DNA of 64,000 nt from Phyllobacterium sp. 628 (GCF_014189505.1 NZ_CP050301.1:1929501-1993500); one strand, 5' to 3'. Positions 8,276-16,255 are shown, counted from the stretch's first letter. Made by a program: numbers and translations. Notes: generated by a model not told the origin, from the letters alone.

Positions 8276-9436
8276 ATGGCACTCTTTTGGCCGTGGCGCC
8301 GGCGCGCCGCGAATGAGCACGCGCACCTTCAAACCAAGTCGGGGCAAGGTTTTGTTGCCCTGCAGTTTGACCGCGAAGCGCGCTGGTCGCAAAGTGGTTA
8401 TACCGGCTTGTCGCGGCAGGGATTCATGCGCAACCCGGTTGTTTATCGCTGCGTGCGGCTTCTGGCGGAAGCTGCGGCGGCTACCCCCTTACTTCTATAC
8501 GAAGGGCGGTCAGAGCACACGGAACATCCGCTGATTGATCTGCTATCTAATCCACATCGCGGTACGGACGGGGCCAGCCTGTTCGAAACGCTTTATGGAC
8601 ACCTGTTGCTTTCAGGCAATGCCTATCTTGAGCGGGTAGGCAACGGGCATGGCGCCAGTGAATTGCATCTCCTGCGCCCCGACCGGGTACGGGTAATAGC
8701 AGGTGACAATGGCTGGCCGGTCGCGTTGGCTTATGGCGTCGGAGCCAGCAAACGGACGATCACGCTTGACGACGGGCAGGCTCTGCATCTCAAACTGTTT
8801 CATCCGCTCGATGATCATTACGGCTTTGCGCCGCTGGAAGCGGCGCTGATGGCGCTCGATATCCACAATGCGTCCGGCATCTGGAACAAGGCATTGCTGG
8901 ACAATTCCGCCCGCCCGTCCGGTGCGCTGGTCTATGCGCCGTCTGATACGGCCCGTCTGACGGAAGAGCAGTTCGAACGGCTGAAAACCGAATTGGAAGA
9001 GGGATATACCGGTGCAGCCAAGGCTGGTCGTCCCCTGTTGCTCGAAGGCGGGCTCGATTGGAAATCCATGGGACTTTCCCCGCGCGATATGGATTTCATG
9101 GCTGCCAAGAATGGGGCCAGCCGTGATATCGCGCTGGCCTTCGGCATTCCGCCCATGCTGCTGGGGATTCCCGGTGACAACACTTACGCCAATTATGCCG
9201 AAGCCAACCGGGCATTCTATCGCCTGACGGTCATCCCGTTGATCACACGCACGGCCAAGGCAATCGGCAATTGGCTTGGGCCTGTCTACGGCAACGAGTT
9301 GCGATTGGAACCGGACTTTGACCGAATCGATGGTCTGTCGATGGAGCGCGATGCGCTATGGCAACGGGTCTCCGCTGCCCCATTCCTGAGCGATGACGAG
9401 AAGCGAGAGGCAGTGGGTTATGCCCGCCATGCCTGA
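8276..9436 (+). CDS. phage/GTA portal protein (HK97 family)
   Basis: 386 residues from ATG 8276 (MALFWPWRRR), preferred over an upstream ATG at 8234 because portal proteins of this family open this way and GAGAGAAA lies upstream. Portals form the dodecameric ring at the capsid vertex through which DNA enters and leaves. Family segments include NPVVYRCVRLLAEAAAA (about 52-68), GNAYLERVG, LHLKLFHPLDDHYGFAPLEAA, and GIPPMLLGIPGDNTYANYAEANRAFYR near 300. Length is normal. A dispersed repeat separates it from the terminase gene, so it may need its own promoter or readthrough. Confidence 0.9.
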   Translation: MALFWPWRRRAANEHAHLQTKSGQGFVALQFDREARWSQSGYTGLSRQGFMRNPVVYRCVRLLAEAAAATPLLLYEGRSEHTEHPLIDLLSNPHRGTDGASLFETLYGHLLLSGNAYLERVGNGHGASELHLLRPDRVRVIAGDNGWPVALAYGVGASKRTITLDDGQALHLKLFHPLDDHYGFAPLEAALMALDIHNASGIWNKALLDNSARPSGALVYAPSDTARLTEEQFERLKTELEEGYTGAAKAGRPLLLEGGLDWKSMGLSPRDMDFMAAKNGASRDIALAFGIPPMLLGIPGDNTYANYAEANRAFYRLTVIPLITRTAKAIGNWLGPVYGNELRLEPDFDRIDGLSMERDALWQRVSAAPFLSDDEKREAVGYARHA

Positions 9437-9452
9437 TTGAAATTTCAGGAGA

Positions 9453-9827
9453 ATGATGATGACAAACTGGTCTGAAGCCGCATGGATTCTGGTGGCCAAA
9501 GCGGCCGGCGCTATTGCCGGGTCTGCTGTATCCCTCGCCTATATGCTGCCTAGAGATAAGGGTGAGGCGGCGATACGTTTCATTGTCGGCATTGTCTGCG
9601 GCCTTGCCTTTGGCGGAGCGGCAGGCGTGAAGATCGCCGCCGAACTGGACATTCGCGGCCAGCTTGGTGATGGCGAATTGATGCTGATGGGAGCTGCTGC
9701 TGCCAGTCTTGCCGCATGGACAGCACTTGGCGTTTTTGCCCGTATCACCGCGCGGATGGGTGAATCAAAATCTGCGGAAATCGCATCAAATCCCTCAGAC
9801 AAAAGGGATATTGCCGATGCCAAATAA
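9453..9827 (+). CDS. small membrane protein of the GTA cluster (DUF6107-like)
   Basis: 124 residues with hydrophobic segments at about 10-32 (AAWILVAKAAGAIAGSAVSLAY), 42-60 (IVGIVCGLAFGGAAGVKIA) and 78-97 (LMGAAAASLAAWTALGVFA), so probably an inner-membrane protein. It sits between portal and protease, where RcGTA-like clusters carry a small gene of unknown role (g3.5 position). I recall DUF6107 as the family name in rhizobia but cannot verify it. Its last 11 bases overlap the protease gene. The N-terminus has three consecutive Met codons; the start could be any of them. Confidence 0.6.
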   Translation: MMMTNWSEAAWILVAKAAGAIAGSAVSLAYMLPRDKGEAAIRFIVGIVCGLAFGGAAGVKIAAELDIRGQLGDGELMLMGAAAASLAAWTALGVFARITARMGESKSAEIASNPSDKRDIADAK

Positions 9828-10371
9828 CAGCATTGAGAAGAAGTTCGCCGGGCTGGCGATCGACCGGGTCGAGCTTGACGGCAGCTTTTCCGGTTATGCC
9901 AGCCTATTTGGCGAGGTGGACCTTGGCAAGGACGCCATATCTCCGGGCGCCTTTGCCGGGTCTATTCGTAAACGTGGTGTCTCCGGAATCCGCATGCTCT
10001 GGCAGCACGATGCCAATGAACCCATTGGAACGTGGACGCGGATCGTTGAAGACAAACGCGGACTCTATGTCGAGGGGCGTCTGACGACAGGCGTGAACCG
10101 AGGACGCGAGGTGCTCGAACTGATGCGGGCAGGAGCCATCGATGGATTGTCCATCGGCTTTCGCACCGTAAAGGCCAAGGCCGATAATTCTGGCATTCGG
10201 CATATTCTGGAAGCGGATCTATGGGAAATTTCTGTGGTCACGTTTCCGATGCTGCCCTCGGCCCGTGTGGCACAGGTCAAGAAGAGCCCGTGGTCGCATA
10301 CCATCCATACCGATACTGAAGCTGTGCTGGCGACAGCCTTCCGCGCTGCGGCGCAGCGCATACGCCCTTGA
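9817..10371 (+). CDS. HK97 family prohead protease (GTA g4-like)
   Basis: 184 residues from ATG 9817 (MPNNSIEKKF), which has AAGGGA upstream; an earlier ATG at 9709 would run through the previous gene. Peptidase S78 processes the capsid scaffold domain during head maturation. The family's catalytic His lies in MLWQHDANEPIGTW (about 60-73) and the Ser in IDGLSIGFRTV (about 110-120); the EISVVTFPMLPSARV segment is the conserved end of the domain. Downstream tail residues are short. It overlaps the preceding gene by 11 bases and precedes the capsid gene by 35 bases. Confidence 0.9.
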   Translation: MPNNSIEKKFAGLAIDRVELDGSFSGYASLFGEVDLGKDAISPGAFAGSIRKRGVSGIRMLWQHDANEPIGTWTRIVEDKRGLYVEGRLTTGVNRGREVLELMRAGAIDGLSIGFRTVKAKADNSGIRHILEADLWEISVVTFPMLPSARVAQVKKSPWSHTIHTDTEAVLATAFRAAAQRIRP

Positions 10372-10406
10372 ATCATTCTGTTCACCCCATACGCAAAGGA
10401 TTTGAA

Positions 10407-11657
10407 ATGACCGAACAATTTTCAACACCCGCACTCGAAATCAAGAGTACCGGCAACGGGAATGTCGCCGAAGCATTTGATGAATTCATGCATTCTTTCG
10501 AAGCGTTCAGACAGCACAATGATGACCGGCTGAAGCAGATTGAAAAGAGGGCCAATGCCGATGTCCTGACCCATGACAAAGTCGAACGCATCAATCATTC
10601 TCTGGATGAGCAGAAGCGCATTATCGACCATATGCTGCTGAAGAAAGCCCGTCCGGCGCTCGACACCGGTGTGAGCCCGCTGCTTTCGCTGGAACACAAG
10701 AATGCCTTCGACAACTATGTCAGGCGCGGTGATGAACACGGCGTACGCTCGATCGAAGCCAAAGCCATGTCCATCGGTTCTGCTCCGGATGGCGGTTATC
10801 TGGTTCCACCGGAGCTGGAGCGTGACATTGGCACACGATTGGCGCTGATCTCGCCCATCCGTGCTCTGGCTACTGTCCGGCAGGTTTCAAGTTCCGTATT
10901 AAAGAAACCGTTCTCGGTGGAAGGACCGGCCGTTGGCTGGGTTGGCGAAACGGATGCCCGGCCACAGACCGAGGCATCCAAATTGACCGAACTGCAGTTC
11001 CAGACAATGGAGCTTTACGCCATGCCTGCGGCGACTTCGTCACTGCTTGATGATGCGGCAGTGGACGTTGAACAGTGGATTTCCGCAGAGGTTGAAACCG
11101 CCTTTGCCGAACAGGAGGGACAGGCCTTCATCAATGGTGATGGTATCAACCGGCCAAAGGGTTTCCTGTCCTATGACAGTGTTCCTGAAAGTGAGTGGAG
11201 CTGGGGTAAGCTCGGCGGTCTGTCGACGGGCGTTACCGGTGCTTTCCCGGCAGCGGATGCATCTGACATTCTGCTCGATACGATCTATGCCTTGAAAGCA
11301 GGATACCGGCAAAATGCCAGTTGGGTGATGAACCGCAAAACGCAGGCCGCAGTCCGCAAACTCAAGGACAATGACGGCAACTATCTCTGGACACCTCCCG
11401 CAGCACCTGGCCAGCAGGCTTCGCTTTTAGGGTTCCGGCTGACGGAAGCGGAAGGCATGCCGGATATATCCAGCAAGACCGCTGCAATCGCGTTCGGGGA
11501 TTTCGCCCGTGGCTATCTGGTGGTGGATCGTACCGGGGTGCGTGTCTTGCGGGATCCCTATTCCGCAAAGCCTTATGTGCTCTTCTATACGACAAAGCGT
11601 GTGGGCGGCGGTGTGCAGGATTTCGATGCGATCAAGTTGCTGAAATTCGCGGCGTGA
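10407..11657 (+). CDS. major capsid protein (HK97 fold, GTA g5-like)
   Basis: 416 residues from ATG 10407 with AAAGGA upstream. Residues about 12-90 form a charged coiled coil (HNDDRLKQIEKRANAD, DEQKRIIDHMLLKK), the delta/scaffold domain that the upstream protease would remove. The HK97 core begins around APDGGYLVPPELERDIG (about 120) and includes PFSVEGPAVGWVGETDARPQTEASK, NGDGINRPKGFLSYD, SWVMNRKTQAAVRKLKD, and IAFGDFARGYLVVDRTGVRVLRDPY near the end. Length and layout match capsid proteins of RcGTA and relatives. It forms the shell of the particle. Confidence 0.93.
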   Translation: MTEQFSTPALEIKSTGNGNVAEAFDEFMHSFEAFRQHNDDRLKQIEKRANADVLTHDKVERINHSLDEQKRIIDHMLLKKARPALDTGVSPLLSLEHKNAFDNYVRRGDEHGVRSIEAKAMSIGSAPDGGYLVPPELERDIGTRLALISPIRALATVRQVSSSVLKKPFSVEGPAVGWVGETDARPQTEASKLTELQFQTMELYAMPAATSSLLDDAAVDVEQWISAEVETAFAEQEGQAFINGDGINRPKGFLSYDSVPESEWSWGKLGGLSTGVTGAFPAADASDILLDTIYALKAGYRQNASWVMNRKTQAAVRKLKDNDGNYLWTPPAAPGQQASLLGFRLTEAEGMPDISSKTAAIAFGDFARGYLVVDRTGVRVLRDPYSAKPYVLFYTTKRVGGGVQDFDAIKLLKFAA

Positions 11658-11710
11658 TAGCACCATGATTTGATGCAACACGGTCTTTCCCACCAATCCA
11701 GGAATTTTCA

Positions 11711-12277
11711 ATGACCATCAATGTGTTAACGCCGCCGGCTGTGGAGCCGGTGGCACTGGCGGAGTTGCGCCAGTTCCTGCGGCTGCAAGGCGAAAATGAC
11801 GATGCCTTGGTTTCAGGCCTGTTAAAGGCAGCGCGAGAAACATTGGAAGCTCAGACCGGCCTCGCACTGATCCGCCAAAGTTTGCGGCTTTATATCGATC
11901 GCTGGCCAACGGACGGCAGGATCAGGATTGCCCGCTATCCCGTGCAATCCGTGATTTGCATCACCGCATATCAGCGGGATGGAACGCCGATCAATATTCC
12001 CAAATCTGATATCTGGATTGATGCGGCGAGCCGGCCAGCCTGTCTTCATTTGTCCGAACTGGGCAGAGAAAGTAAACTGGCAGGAATTGAGATCGATTTT
12101 GTCGCCGGTTTTGGAGAAACCGGCGCCGATGTACCCGACGCACTGAAACATGCGCTGATGACGCTGGTTGCGCATTGGTATGAGTTTCGCGGCGTTTACG
12201 GCCCGGCTGATCATCCAGTTTCCCTGACACCAGCATTTGATCGGGCCGTCGCGCTCTGGCGGCGGGTGCCGTTATAA
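11711..12277 (+). CDS. head-tail connector protein (GTA g6-like adaptor)
   Basis: 188 residues. The start MTINVLTPPAVEPVALAELRQFLRLQGENDDALVSGLLKAARETLEAQTGLALI is the classic opening of the HK97 gp6/YqbG connector fold, a helical protein that sits under the portal. Later segments (RIARYPVQSVICITAYQRDG and FVAGFGETGADVPDALKHALMTLVAHWYEFRG) match the family. It ends with TAA whose last base begins the ATG of the next gene, giving a one-base overlap typical of tight head-tail operons. Confidence 0.85.
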   Translation: MTINVLTPPAVEPVALAELRQFLRLQGENDDALVSGLLKAARETLEAQTGLALIRQSLRLYIDRWPTDGRIRIARYPVQSVICITAYQRDGTPINIPKSDIWIDAASRPACLHLSELGRESKLAGIEIDFVAGFGETGADVPDALKHALMTLVAHWYEFRGVYGPADHPVSLTPAFDRAVALWRRVPL

Positions 12278-12612
12278 TGCCGACGCTGTTCATAGATCCC
12301 GGTAAATTTTCGCATGAATTTCAGCTGGAACAGGCCCTTCTTGGTGATGACGATGTCAACGGCAAAATTGAGAGCTGGCAAGAAATTGCAACGGTCTGGG
12401 CGCATCTTGAACCGGTCGGAACAAGCACGGTTCTCTTTGGCGAGCAAAGTCTAGCCGAGGTAACGCACCGTATCACCATGCGCCTGCGTAACGACATAAA
12501 AACAGGCATGCGCTTGCGCAAAGGCCAGCGCAGTTTTCAGATAATCACGGTTCACGACCCGGACGAAACCGGACGTTATCTCATCTGCCGGGCACGGGAG
12601 GAAGGGCGATGA
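12277..12612 (+). CDS. head closure / head-tail adaptor protein (GTA g7-like)
   Basis: 111 residues, beta-rich. WQEIATVWAHLEPVG, EVTHRITMRLRNDIKTGMRLRKGQRSFQIITVHDPDETGRYLICRAREE are the hallmarks of the SPP1 gp16/HK97 gp10 stopper family, which closes the head after packaging and joins it to the tail. The ATG overlaps the stop of the connector gene by one base, and the stop TGA at 12610-12612 overlaps the ATG of the next small gene at 12609. Confidence 0.82.
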   Translation: MPTLFIDPGKFSHEFQLEQALLGDDDVNGKIESWQEIATVWAHLEPVGTSTVLFGEQSLAEVTHRITMRLRNDIKTGMRLRKGQRSFQIITVHDPDETGRYLICRAREEGR

Positions 12613-12779
12613 ATTTCAGCATGGAAGTGACGATTTCTGATCTCATTCGTGCGTTGCGCTGGCGAGCAGTCGAGCTTTCCGAAGCGACAATGAATGTGGC
12701 CAAACCAACCAGGGTTGAGCGAGCTTCGATAGCGGCCACGAACGAGGCTCAGCCATCTGATCAAGGGCCAGCACGATGA
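12609..12779 (+). CDS. 56-residue unknown protein of the GTA cluster
   Basis: A short frame, ATG 12609 to TGA 12779, that overlaps the head-closure gene by four bases (ATGA) and the DUF3168 gene by four bases (ATGA). Such coupling at both ends and the absence of any other coding option in these 164 bases support a real gene. The peptide starts MNFSMEVTISDLIRALRWRA and is amphipathic in its first 30 residues, then polar and probably disordered (ERASIAATNEAQPSDQ). I do not recognise a family. It could be a small connector or chaperone peptide. Confidence 0.6.
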   Translation: MNFSMEVTISDLIRALRWRAVELSEATMNVAKPTRVERASIAATNEAQPSDQGPAR

Positions 12780-13195
12780 GTAGCGCCGGACTTCAATTGC
12801 AAAAGGCGCTGCTGAAAGCTTTGAAGGCGGATGCCGAACTCAACGACTGGGTGGATGGCCGGATTTATGACCATGTGCCTTCGCGGTCGGAATTTCCGTA
12901 CATCACGTTTGGTTCCGCAACGGGTTATGACTGGAGCACGGCCACGGAACGGGGCAGCGAACATCTGATGACGCTGCAGGTGTGGAGCCGCGGTGACTTC
13001 AGAAAGACAGTCTTTGAGATCATGGACAGGATCAGCCGGGTGCTTGGCATTGCGCCATTGAAACTCGATGCACACGAACTGATCAATCTCAACCTTGAAT
13101 ACACGCAGGCAATCGCAGCGAACAGCCGCGACGGTTACGCGGGGACCATGCGCTACCGCGCGGTTACAGAAGAGGTGAGCGCGTCTGCGCCCTGA
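12776..13195 (+). CDS. DUF3168 family tail terminator (GTA g8-like)
   Basis: 139 residues. MSSAGLQLQKALLKALKADAELNDWVDGRIYDHVP is the typical DUF3168 opening, followed by EFPYITFGSATGYDWSTATERGSEHLMTLQVWSR and the helical VFEIMDRISRVLGIAPL. The family (SPP1 gp17 / lambda gpU-like fold) caps the tail tube at its head-proximal end and sets the head-tail joint. Start overlaps the stop of the 56-residue gene by four bases. Confidence 0.85.
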   Translation: MSSAGLQLQKALLKALKADAELNDWVDGRIYDHVPSRSEFPYITFGSATGYDWSTATERGSEHLMTLQVWSRGDFRKTVFEIMDRISRVLGIAPLKLDAHELINLNLEYTQAIAANSRDGYAGTMRYRAVTEEVSASAP

Positions 13196-13237
13196 ATCTG
13201 TCGAAGCACGTGCATTATTTTCTCGAAAGGATCGAAG

Positions 13238-13651
13238 ATGAGTGCCCAGAGAGGCAAGGACATTCTGCTAAAAGCGCGGGATGAAAAAGGGGCGTTTGTC
13301 ACCTGTGCGGGGCTGCGTTCCAATCGCATCGCTTTCAATACAGAAACCGTCGATGTGACCGATGCCGATGCCGCCGGACGTTGGCGTGAACTGCTCGGCG
13401 CCTGCGGTATGCAGCGGGCGTCGATCAGCGGTTCCGGATTATTCAAGGATGCGCAATCAGACGCACTGATACGGCGGGCATTCTTTGCCTGCAATATCCT
13501 GACATGGCAGATCATCCTGCCGGATTTCGGCACCTTGCAAGGGCCATTTCAGATCACGGCATTGGAATATGGCGGCAAACACGATGCCGAAGTGACGTTC
13601 GACGTTGCGTTGGAATCGGCCGGGTTCATTTCATTTGAGGAGGCCGGATGA
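13238..13651 (+). CDS. major tail (tube) protein, TP901-1 type (GTA g9-like)
   Basis: 137 residues. MSAQRGKDILLKARDEKGAFVTCAGLRSNRIAFNTETVDVTDADAAGRWRELL is the signature of the alphaproteobacterial TP901-1-type tail tube protein. SISGSGLFKDAQSDALIRRAFFA and DFGTLQGPFQITALEYGGKHDAEVTFDVALESAG follow in the expected order. It stacks into the tail tube. The ribosome site is GAAAGGAT before the ATG. The stop overlaps the start of the next gene by four bases, and GAGGAGG near its end is the ribosome site of that gene. Confidence 0.88.
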   Translation: MSAQRGKDILLKARDEKGAFVTCAGLRSNRIAFNTETVDVTDADAAGRWRELLGACGMQRASISGSGLFKDAQSDALIRRAFFACNILTWQIILPDFGTLQGPFQITALEYGGKHDAEVTFDVALESAGFISFEEAG

Positions 13652-13989
13652 TGGCAAACCGGCATCGCGGAGAAATCAGTGCCATGCTGGACGGGCACGA
13701 GTGGATACTCTGTCTGACATTGGGCACCTTGGCTGAACTGGAAACCGCCTTTGAAGCCAGTGATATGGGTGCGTTGCTTAAACGCTTTTCCGGCAGCACG
13801 CTTTCTGCACATGATGCGGCGAGGGTTATCGCTGCAGGATTGAAAGGCGGTGGTAATCCTGTGCCGCTGGAACAGGTCGCGCAGATGCGTGCCGATGGTG
13901 GTGCAACGGGTTTTGCCCGCATCGTCAATGAGTTGCTGACTGCAACATTCGGTGAATCGAAACCGGAGCAATCCGCCGCAAACCCTTGA
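13648..13989 (+). CDS. gene transfer agent family protein, first tail assembly chaperone (GTA g10-like)
   Basis: 113 residues (112 if the second ATG is used). RHRGEISAMLDGHEWILCLTLGTLAELETAFEASDMGALLKRFSG is the GTA gp10 family signature; LSAHDAARVIAAGLKGGGN follows. These proteins act like lambda gpG, covering the tape measure before tube assembly. The last three sense codons, GCA AAC CCT before TGA, contain A-AAC-CCT (13980-13986), an X-XXY-YYZ heptamer suitable for a -1 frameshift into the second chaperone frame, which begins exactly at 13986. Whether it slips is not known. Confidence 0.85.
   Translation: MMANRHRGEISAMLDGHEWILCLTLGTLAELETAFEASDMGALLKRFSGSTLSAHDAARVIAAGLKGGGNPVPLEQVAQMRADGGATGFARIVNELLTATFGESKPEQSAANP
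13980..13986 (+). promoter_or_regulatory. possible -1 ribosomal frameshift heptamer
   Basis: A-AAC-CCT read in the frame of the g10-like gene, one codon before its TGA stop. A -1 slip would give AAA-CCC and continue TTG-AAT-GCC-GCA into the second tail chaperone frame. Lambda-type tail chaperones commonly use such frameshifts (gpG/gpGT). CCC in the A site is less usual than AAA or TTT, and no downstream pseudoknot was established, so this is only a candidate. Confidence 0.35.
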
Positions 13990-14192
13990 ATGCCGCAGCA
14001 GAATCTTCAGACCCCTTTCCATGAGCGACAGTCATGGCGGCAGGGTTTGGGCTGCTGCGGCTTTCCACACGCGATTTTTGGGCGATGACGCCAAGGGAGT
14101 TGAGCGCCGCACTCGGGAGCCCGCCAGCAGACGCGGGGTTATCGCGCCCGGCGCTTGAACTTTTGATGCAGACGTTTCCGGACAAAAGTTAG
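13986..14192 (+). pseudogene. phage tail assembly chaperone (TAC, GTA g10.1-like) with in-frame TGA
   Basis: The frame from TTG 13986 (overlapping the g10 stop) reads L-N-A-A-A-E-S-S-D-P-F-P, then TGA at 14022-14024, then A-T-V-M-A-A-G-F-G-L-L-R-L and RDFWAMTPRELSAALG to TAG at 14192. In rhizobial relatives, as I remember them, the position of the TGA is Trp in a PFPW motif, so a single TGG to TGA change is likely. What remains after it is an open frame from ATG 14034 (52 residues) that keeps the conserved RDFWAMTPRE core but has no good ribosome site. It could be a shortened active gene, a pseudogene, or a base-calling error. Confidence 0.7.
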
Positions 14193-14201
14193 GGAAAGCC
14201 G

Positions 14202-14741
14202 ATGCCAGAAGAAATGAGGGTTGAAATCAAAGCCGACACCAACGGTTTTGAGACGACGTTGAAGAACCTGAAAAGCCATTCCGATCAATTCGGGCGATCG
14301 CTGACTGATGCGCTGAAGGGTGCAACGCTGAGCGGTAAGAGCCTTGATGATGTGCTGCGGCAACTCGGACTTAGCCTATCCGGTATGGCGTTAAGTGCTG
14401 GTTTGAAACCGATCCAGGAGATCGGTTCAAAGTTCTTTTCGGATATGATTGGGGCGCTCGGTCCGGCAAAACCTCACGCCAAGGGCGGCATTGTTTCCAG
14501 TCCCACTTATTTCACTGCGGGCGGCTCGCTTGGGCTCATGGGCGAGGCCGGTGCCGAAGCAATCATGCCGCTCACCCGCGGCGCTGACGGCAGGCTCGGC
14601 GTAGCGGCCCAAGGTGGCGGATCACCCGTGCAGGTTGTCATGCACATTAATACGCCGGATGCCGCGTCATTCCGCAAATCCGAGGCACAGTTGACGGGTA
14701 TGCTGGCGCGTGCCGTGCGCCGCGGCAGTCGAACACTCTAG
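14202..14741 (+). CDS. short tail tape measure protein (GTA g11-like)
   Basis: 179 residues. The N-terminus (EEMRVEIKADTNGFETTLKNLKSHSDQFGRSLTDALKGA) is helical with the tape-measure style of repeats of polar heptads; the C-terminal half carries the rhizobial GTA motif PHAKGGIVSSPTYFTAGGSLGLMGEAGAEAIMPLTRGADGRLGV. Tape measures set tail length and lie inside the tube; most siphophage versions exceed 600 residues, so this one predicts a very short tail, as in GTAs. GGGAAAG precedes the ATG. It follows the broken chaperone frame by nine bases. Confidence 0.82.
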   Translation: MPEEMRVEIKADTNGFETTLKNLKSHSDQFGRSLTDALKGATLSGKSLDDVLRQLGLSLSGMALSAGLKPIQEIGSKFFSDMIGALGPAKPHAKGGIVSSPTYFTAGGSLGLMGEAGAEAIMPLTRGADGRLGVAAQGGGSPVQVVMHINTPDAASFRKSEAQLTGMLARAVRRGSRTL

Positions 14742-14750
14742 GAGCAAAGC

Positions 14751-15380
14751 GTGCAGGCTTTTCACGACGTCCGCTTTCCGCTCGGCGTTTCCTTTGGTGC
14801 AACGGGCGGTCCCGAATGGAAGAACGAAATCGTTCCCCTGACTTCGGGCCACGAACAGCGCAATGCGCGCTGGGCCAATGCCCGCCACCATTATGATGCG
14901 GGGACAGGCCTGCGTTCGCTTGGCGATCTCGAAGATGTGCTGAATTTCTTTCAGGCGCGGCGTGGCTCACTTTATGCATTTCGGTTTCGCGACCCCTTTG
15001 ACCATCAATCCTGTGCAACAGGAAGGCTCGCCGCCGCGACAGATCAACTGCTCGGTCAAGGTGATGGCAAACAGACAACTTTCGCATTGCTGAAGCACTA
15101 CGGTGACCACACGCGACCGATTACCAAGCCGCAGGCAGGTTCGGTTCGCGTGGCGGTGGATGGAGTCGAGAAACATGAGTCGGTCGACTTTGGCACCGAC
15201 TTGCTGACCGGAAACATTGCCTTCCAAGCGGGACAGATACCGTCTGCCGGTTCGGTAGTGACCGCCGGTTTCGCCTTCGATGTTCCTGCACGTTTCGATG
15301 CGGACAGGCTGACCATCAGCATTAAATCCTTCAAGGTGGGAGAAATTCCGACCATTCCCATTGTCGAGGTGAAAGTATGA
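14751..15380 (+). CDS. DUF2460 distal tail protein (GTA g12-like)
   Basis: 209 residues from a GTG at 14751 that is preceded by AGGAG at the right distance. FHDVRFPLGVSFGATGGPEWKNEIVPLTSGHEQRNARWANARHHYDAGTGLRSLGDLEDVLNFF is the typical DUF2460 (TIGR02217) start, and RRGSLYAFRFRDPFDH follows at about 74-89. In RcGTA this protein forms the ring at the tail end. The stop overlaps the start of the DUF2163 gene by four bases. Confidence 0.88.
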   Translation: MQAFHDVRFPLGVSFGATGGPEWKNEIVPLTSGHEQRNARWANARHHYDAGTGLRSLGDLEDVLNFFQARRGSLYAFRFRDPFDHQSCATGRLAAATDQLLGQGDGKQTTFALLKHYGDHTRPITKPQAGSVRVAVDGVEKHESVDFGTDLLTGNIAFQAGQIPSAGSVVTAGFAFDVPARFDADRLTISIKSFKVGEIPTIPIVEVKV

Positions 15381-16255
15381 ACCGCTTATCTGCGGAGCTT
15401 GAATCACATCTTGCGGGTGATGTGACAACACTTTGTTTCTGCTGGATCATCCGGCGTAAGGATGGCGTGGTTCACGGCTTTACCGATCATGACCAAGAGT
15501 TGGTAATCTCGGGCGTTTCCTGCGAGCCACAAACGGGTTTGAGAGCAAGCGAGGCGACAAGTGCACTAGGGCTGGCTGTGGATAGTGCCGAAGTGGAAGG
15601 CGCATTGTCCTCACTCAGTATCTCCGAGAGCGACATAGAAGCGGGCGCTTTCGATGAGGCCATAGTTGAGACCTTTCTCGTCAATTGGCAAGCACCTGAA
15701 CAGCGCTCGATGTTGCGGCGCTCGCGTATCGGAATGATCACCCGGTCGGGCAACAGCTTCGTTGCAGAACTGAAAAGCAGTGCAGCCGATCTCGACAAGG
15801 TGAAGGGACGGCGGATAACCCGGCTTTGCGATGCGCAGCTTGGCGATGCCCGTTGCAGCTTTCAGGGCGGTCAGCAAGACGGTGTTGTGGTCAGCGTGAT
15901 ATCCGACACAGCTTTTGTCGTCAGTGGATTGCAGCCGCGGGATGACAGCTGGTTTCGCTATGGTGTGCTGACTTGGGCAGATGCAGCGCATGCTGCACGA
16001 ACGAACGTGGTTGTGGCACAAGCGCCGTCCAGCGGCGGTCTACGGCTGGATTTGCGTGATGCGCCAGTGCCGGACGCGAAGCCGGGCGACAAATTTTCGC
16101 TGCTTCCGGGCTGTGACAAAAGTTTCAGCCAATGCAAGGCACGATTTAACAATGCCGCCAACTTTCGCGGCTTTCCGCACATGCCTGGCAATGACGCCGC
16201 CTATACTTATGCTGACGGCAAAGGCAACTTCGATGGCGGGGTGCTGGTGCCATGA
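15377..16255 (+). CDS. DUF2163 tail hub protein with C-terminal BR0599-like domain (GTA g13-like)
   Basis: 292 residues. The N-terminal DUF2163 domain shows LAGDVTTLCFCWIIRRKDG, HGFTDHDQELVISG and EVEGALSSLSISESDIEAGAFDEA. The C-terminal phage BR0599-like domain ends with GCDKSFSQCKARFNNAANFRGFPHMPGNDAAY. Four cysteines in the second half (C151, C160, C246, C253), in RLCDAQLGDARC and PGCDKSFSQC, could bind a metal or iron-sulfur cluster; that is an inference from their pairing. It is a baseplate hub protein in RcGTA. Start and stop each overlap the neighbouring genes by four bases. Confidence 0.88.
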   Translation: MNRLSAELESHLAGDVTTLCFCWIIRRKDGVVHGFTDHDQELVISGVSCEPQTGLRASEATSALGLAVDSAEVEGALSSLSISESDIEAGAFDEAIVETFLVNWQAPEQRSMLRRSRIGMITRSGNSFVAELKSSAADLDKVKGRRITRLCDAQLGDARCSFQGGQQDGVVVSVISDTAFVVSGLQPRDDSWFRYGVLTWADAAHAARTNVVVAQAPSSGGLRLDLRDAPVPDAKPGDKFSLLPGCDKSFSQCKARFNNAANFRGFPHMPGNDAAYTYADGKGNFDGGVLVP

